A DNA stretch of 5,837 nt from contig JAJFGM010000010.1 of assembly GCA_021776145.1 (NCBI GenBank), forward strand, positions 1 through 5,837, given 5' to 3'. This DNA comes from Kiloniellaceae bacterium (GTDB lineage: Bacteria; Pseudomonadota; Alphaproteobacteria; Kiloniellales; Kiloniellaceae). This document shows positions 5,675 to 5,837 of the stretch, one piece after another. The notes under the pieces were generated by a model that worked only from the letters and a program-made list of their open reading frames with translations, was not told the origin of the DNA and made no database searches. A program made the position numbers and the translations under genes. Each line of letters opens with the position of its first letter. The first letter of the stretch is position 1.

Positions 5675-5754
5675 TGTTCCAGGTGCTGACGCCCCAAGAT
5701 TTGATGCCCCAAGCTTTGACGCCCCAAGATTTGGCGCACGAGCGCCGGGCGTGA
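5674..5754 (+). CDS. 26-codon mini-ORF bridging dgcN and dgcA
   Basis: A small ORF of 26 codons fills the gap exactly. Its ATG shares one base with the dgcN stop (TGATG, 5672-5676), and its TGA overlaps the dgcA GTG (GTGA, 5751-5754). The peptide starts MFQV, continues with a pentapeptide repeat LTPQD-LMPQA-LTPQD, and ends LAHERRA. It has no recognisable domain or membrane segment. Both junctions are classic coupling overlaps, so ribosomes finishing dgcN could re-initiate here and again at dgcA. The peptide itself may be unimportant and its translation the point. Alternatively it is a chance frame created when the 15-bp repeat expanded. No experimental or family support is known to me. Confidence 0.4.
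   Translation: MFQVLTPQDLMPQALTPQDLAHERRA
5686..5732 (+). repeat. Three-copy 15-bp tandem repeat between dgcN and dgcA
   Basis: Three units, GACGCCCCAAGATTT (5688-5702), GATGCCCCAAGCTTT (5703-5717) and GACGCCCCAAGATTT (5718-5732), follow one another with two differences in the middle copy. Including the flanking CTG/TTG codons, the array spans just over three copies in the mini-ORF frame. The period is a multiple of three, so copy changes would keep the bridging frame open. The frame leading into dgcA (frame of the GTG) is also open through the repeat. Confidence 0.9.
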
Positions 5755-5837
5755 TCGAACTCAACGTCAAGCGCGAGACATGGCCGTTGCGCCAGGTCTT
5801 CACGATTTCCCGCGGCAGCCGCAGCGCGGCCGAGGTC
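5751..5837 (+). CDS. dgcA: N-acetyl-D-Glu racemase DgcA, N-terminus (3' end outside window)
   Basis: Only the first 29 codons are present, starting at GTG 5751. The sequence VKRETWPLRQVFTISRGSR (6-24) is the typical opening of enolase-superfamily dipeptide epimerase-like proteins. Next to dgcN this points to DgcA, which racemises N-acetyl-D-glutamate to the L form. The catalytic lysines and metal ligands lie beyond the window, so the activity is inferred from family and position. No good ribosome binding site precedes the GTG, which overlaps the stop of the preceding mini-ORF by GTGA, so translation probably depends on coupling. The frame is open upstream of the GTG as far back as the dgcN stop region, but contains no ATG and only repeat-derived residues, so GTG is the best start. 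Confidence 0.85.
   Translation, partial: MIELNVKRETWPLRQVFTISRGSRSAAEV

Noticed and set aside
5117..5803. A 228-codon minus-strand open frame opposite dgcN and dgcA
   Set aside because: It is the antisense shadow of two genes with clear family similarity, and has no domain of its own.

Overview
This window comes from a GC-rich bacterial chromosome. The gene content (a DUF1611-type dgcN followed by dgcA, a DinF-type MATE transporter, and a berberine-bridge-like FAD oxidase beside an HxlR regulator) fits a Gram-negative proteobacterium, most likely an alphaproteobacterium of the Rhodospirillales type. That placement is inferred from protein flavour and base composition. No rRNA or other phylogenetic marker is present.

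Layout from left to right: (1) the 3' end of a sensor histidine kinase gene (+), with its ATPase domain, interrupted in the ATP lid by a four-copy 15-bp tandem repeat; (2) a short gap of 503-619 with no convincing gene; (3) an FAD-linked oxidase gene (-) divergent from an HxlR-family regulator gene (+), with a 156-bp shared control region that holds two small inverted repeats; (4) a 74-bp gap between convergent genes, filled by a striking inverted-repeat/palindrome structure; (5) a MATE-family efflux transporter gene (-); (6) a 280-bp divergent control region; (7) dgcN (+), a 26-codon mini-ORF built on a 15-bp tandem repeat, and the first 29 codons of dgcA (+).

The oxidase and regulator look like one functional unit: the regulator probably controls the divergent oxidase gene in response to a small molecule. 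By eye, parts of this block are less GC-rich than the right-hand operon (34 of 60 G+C at 2641-2700 against 46 of 60 at 4801-4860), so it may be a more recent arrival. DgcN and DgcA are known together as a D-glutamate use route, in which D-Glu is N-acetylated and the acetylated amino acid is then racemised. Here they are joined by a mini-ORF whose start overlaps the dgcN stop and whose stop overlaps the dgcA start, an arrangement that suggests translational coupling.

I see no CRISPR array, tRNA, rRNA, complete insertion sequence or obvious defence system. The least ordinary items are the two unrelated 15-bp tandem repeats (one inside a kinase ATP lid, one forming the dgcN-dgcA bridge) and the inverted-repeat structure at 2941-3019.
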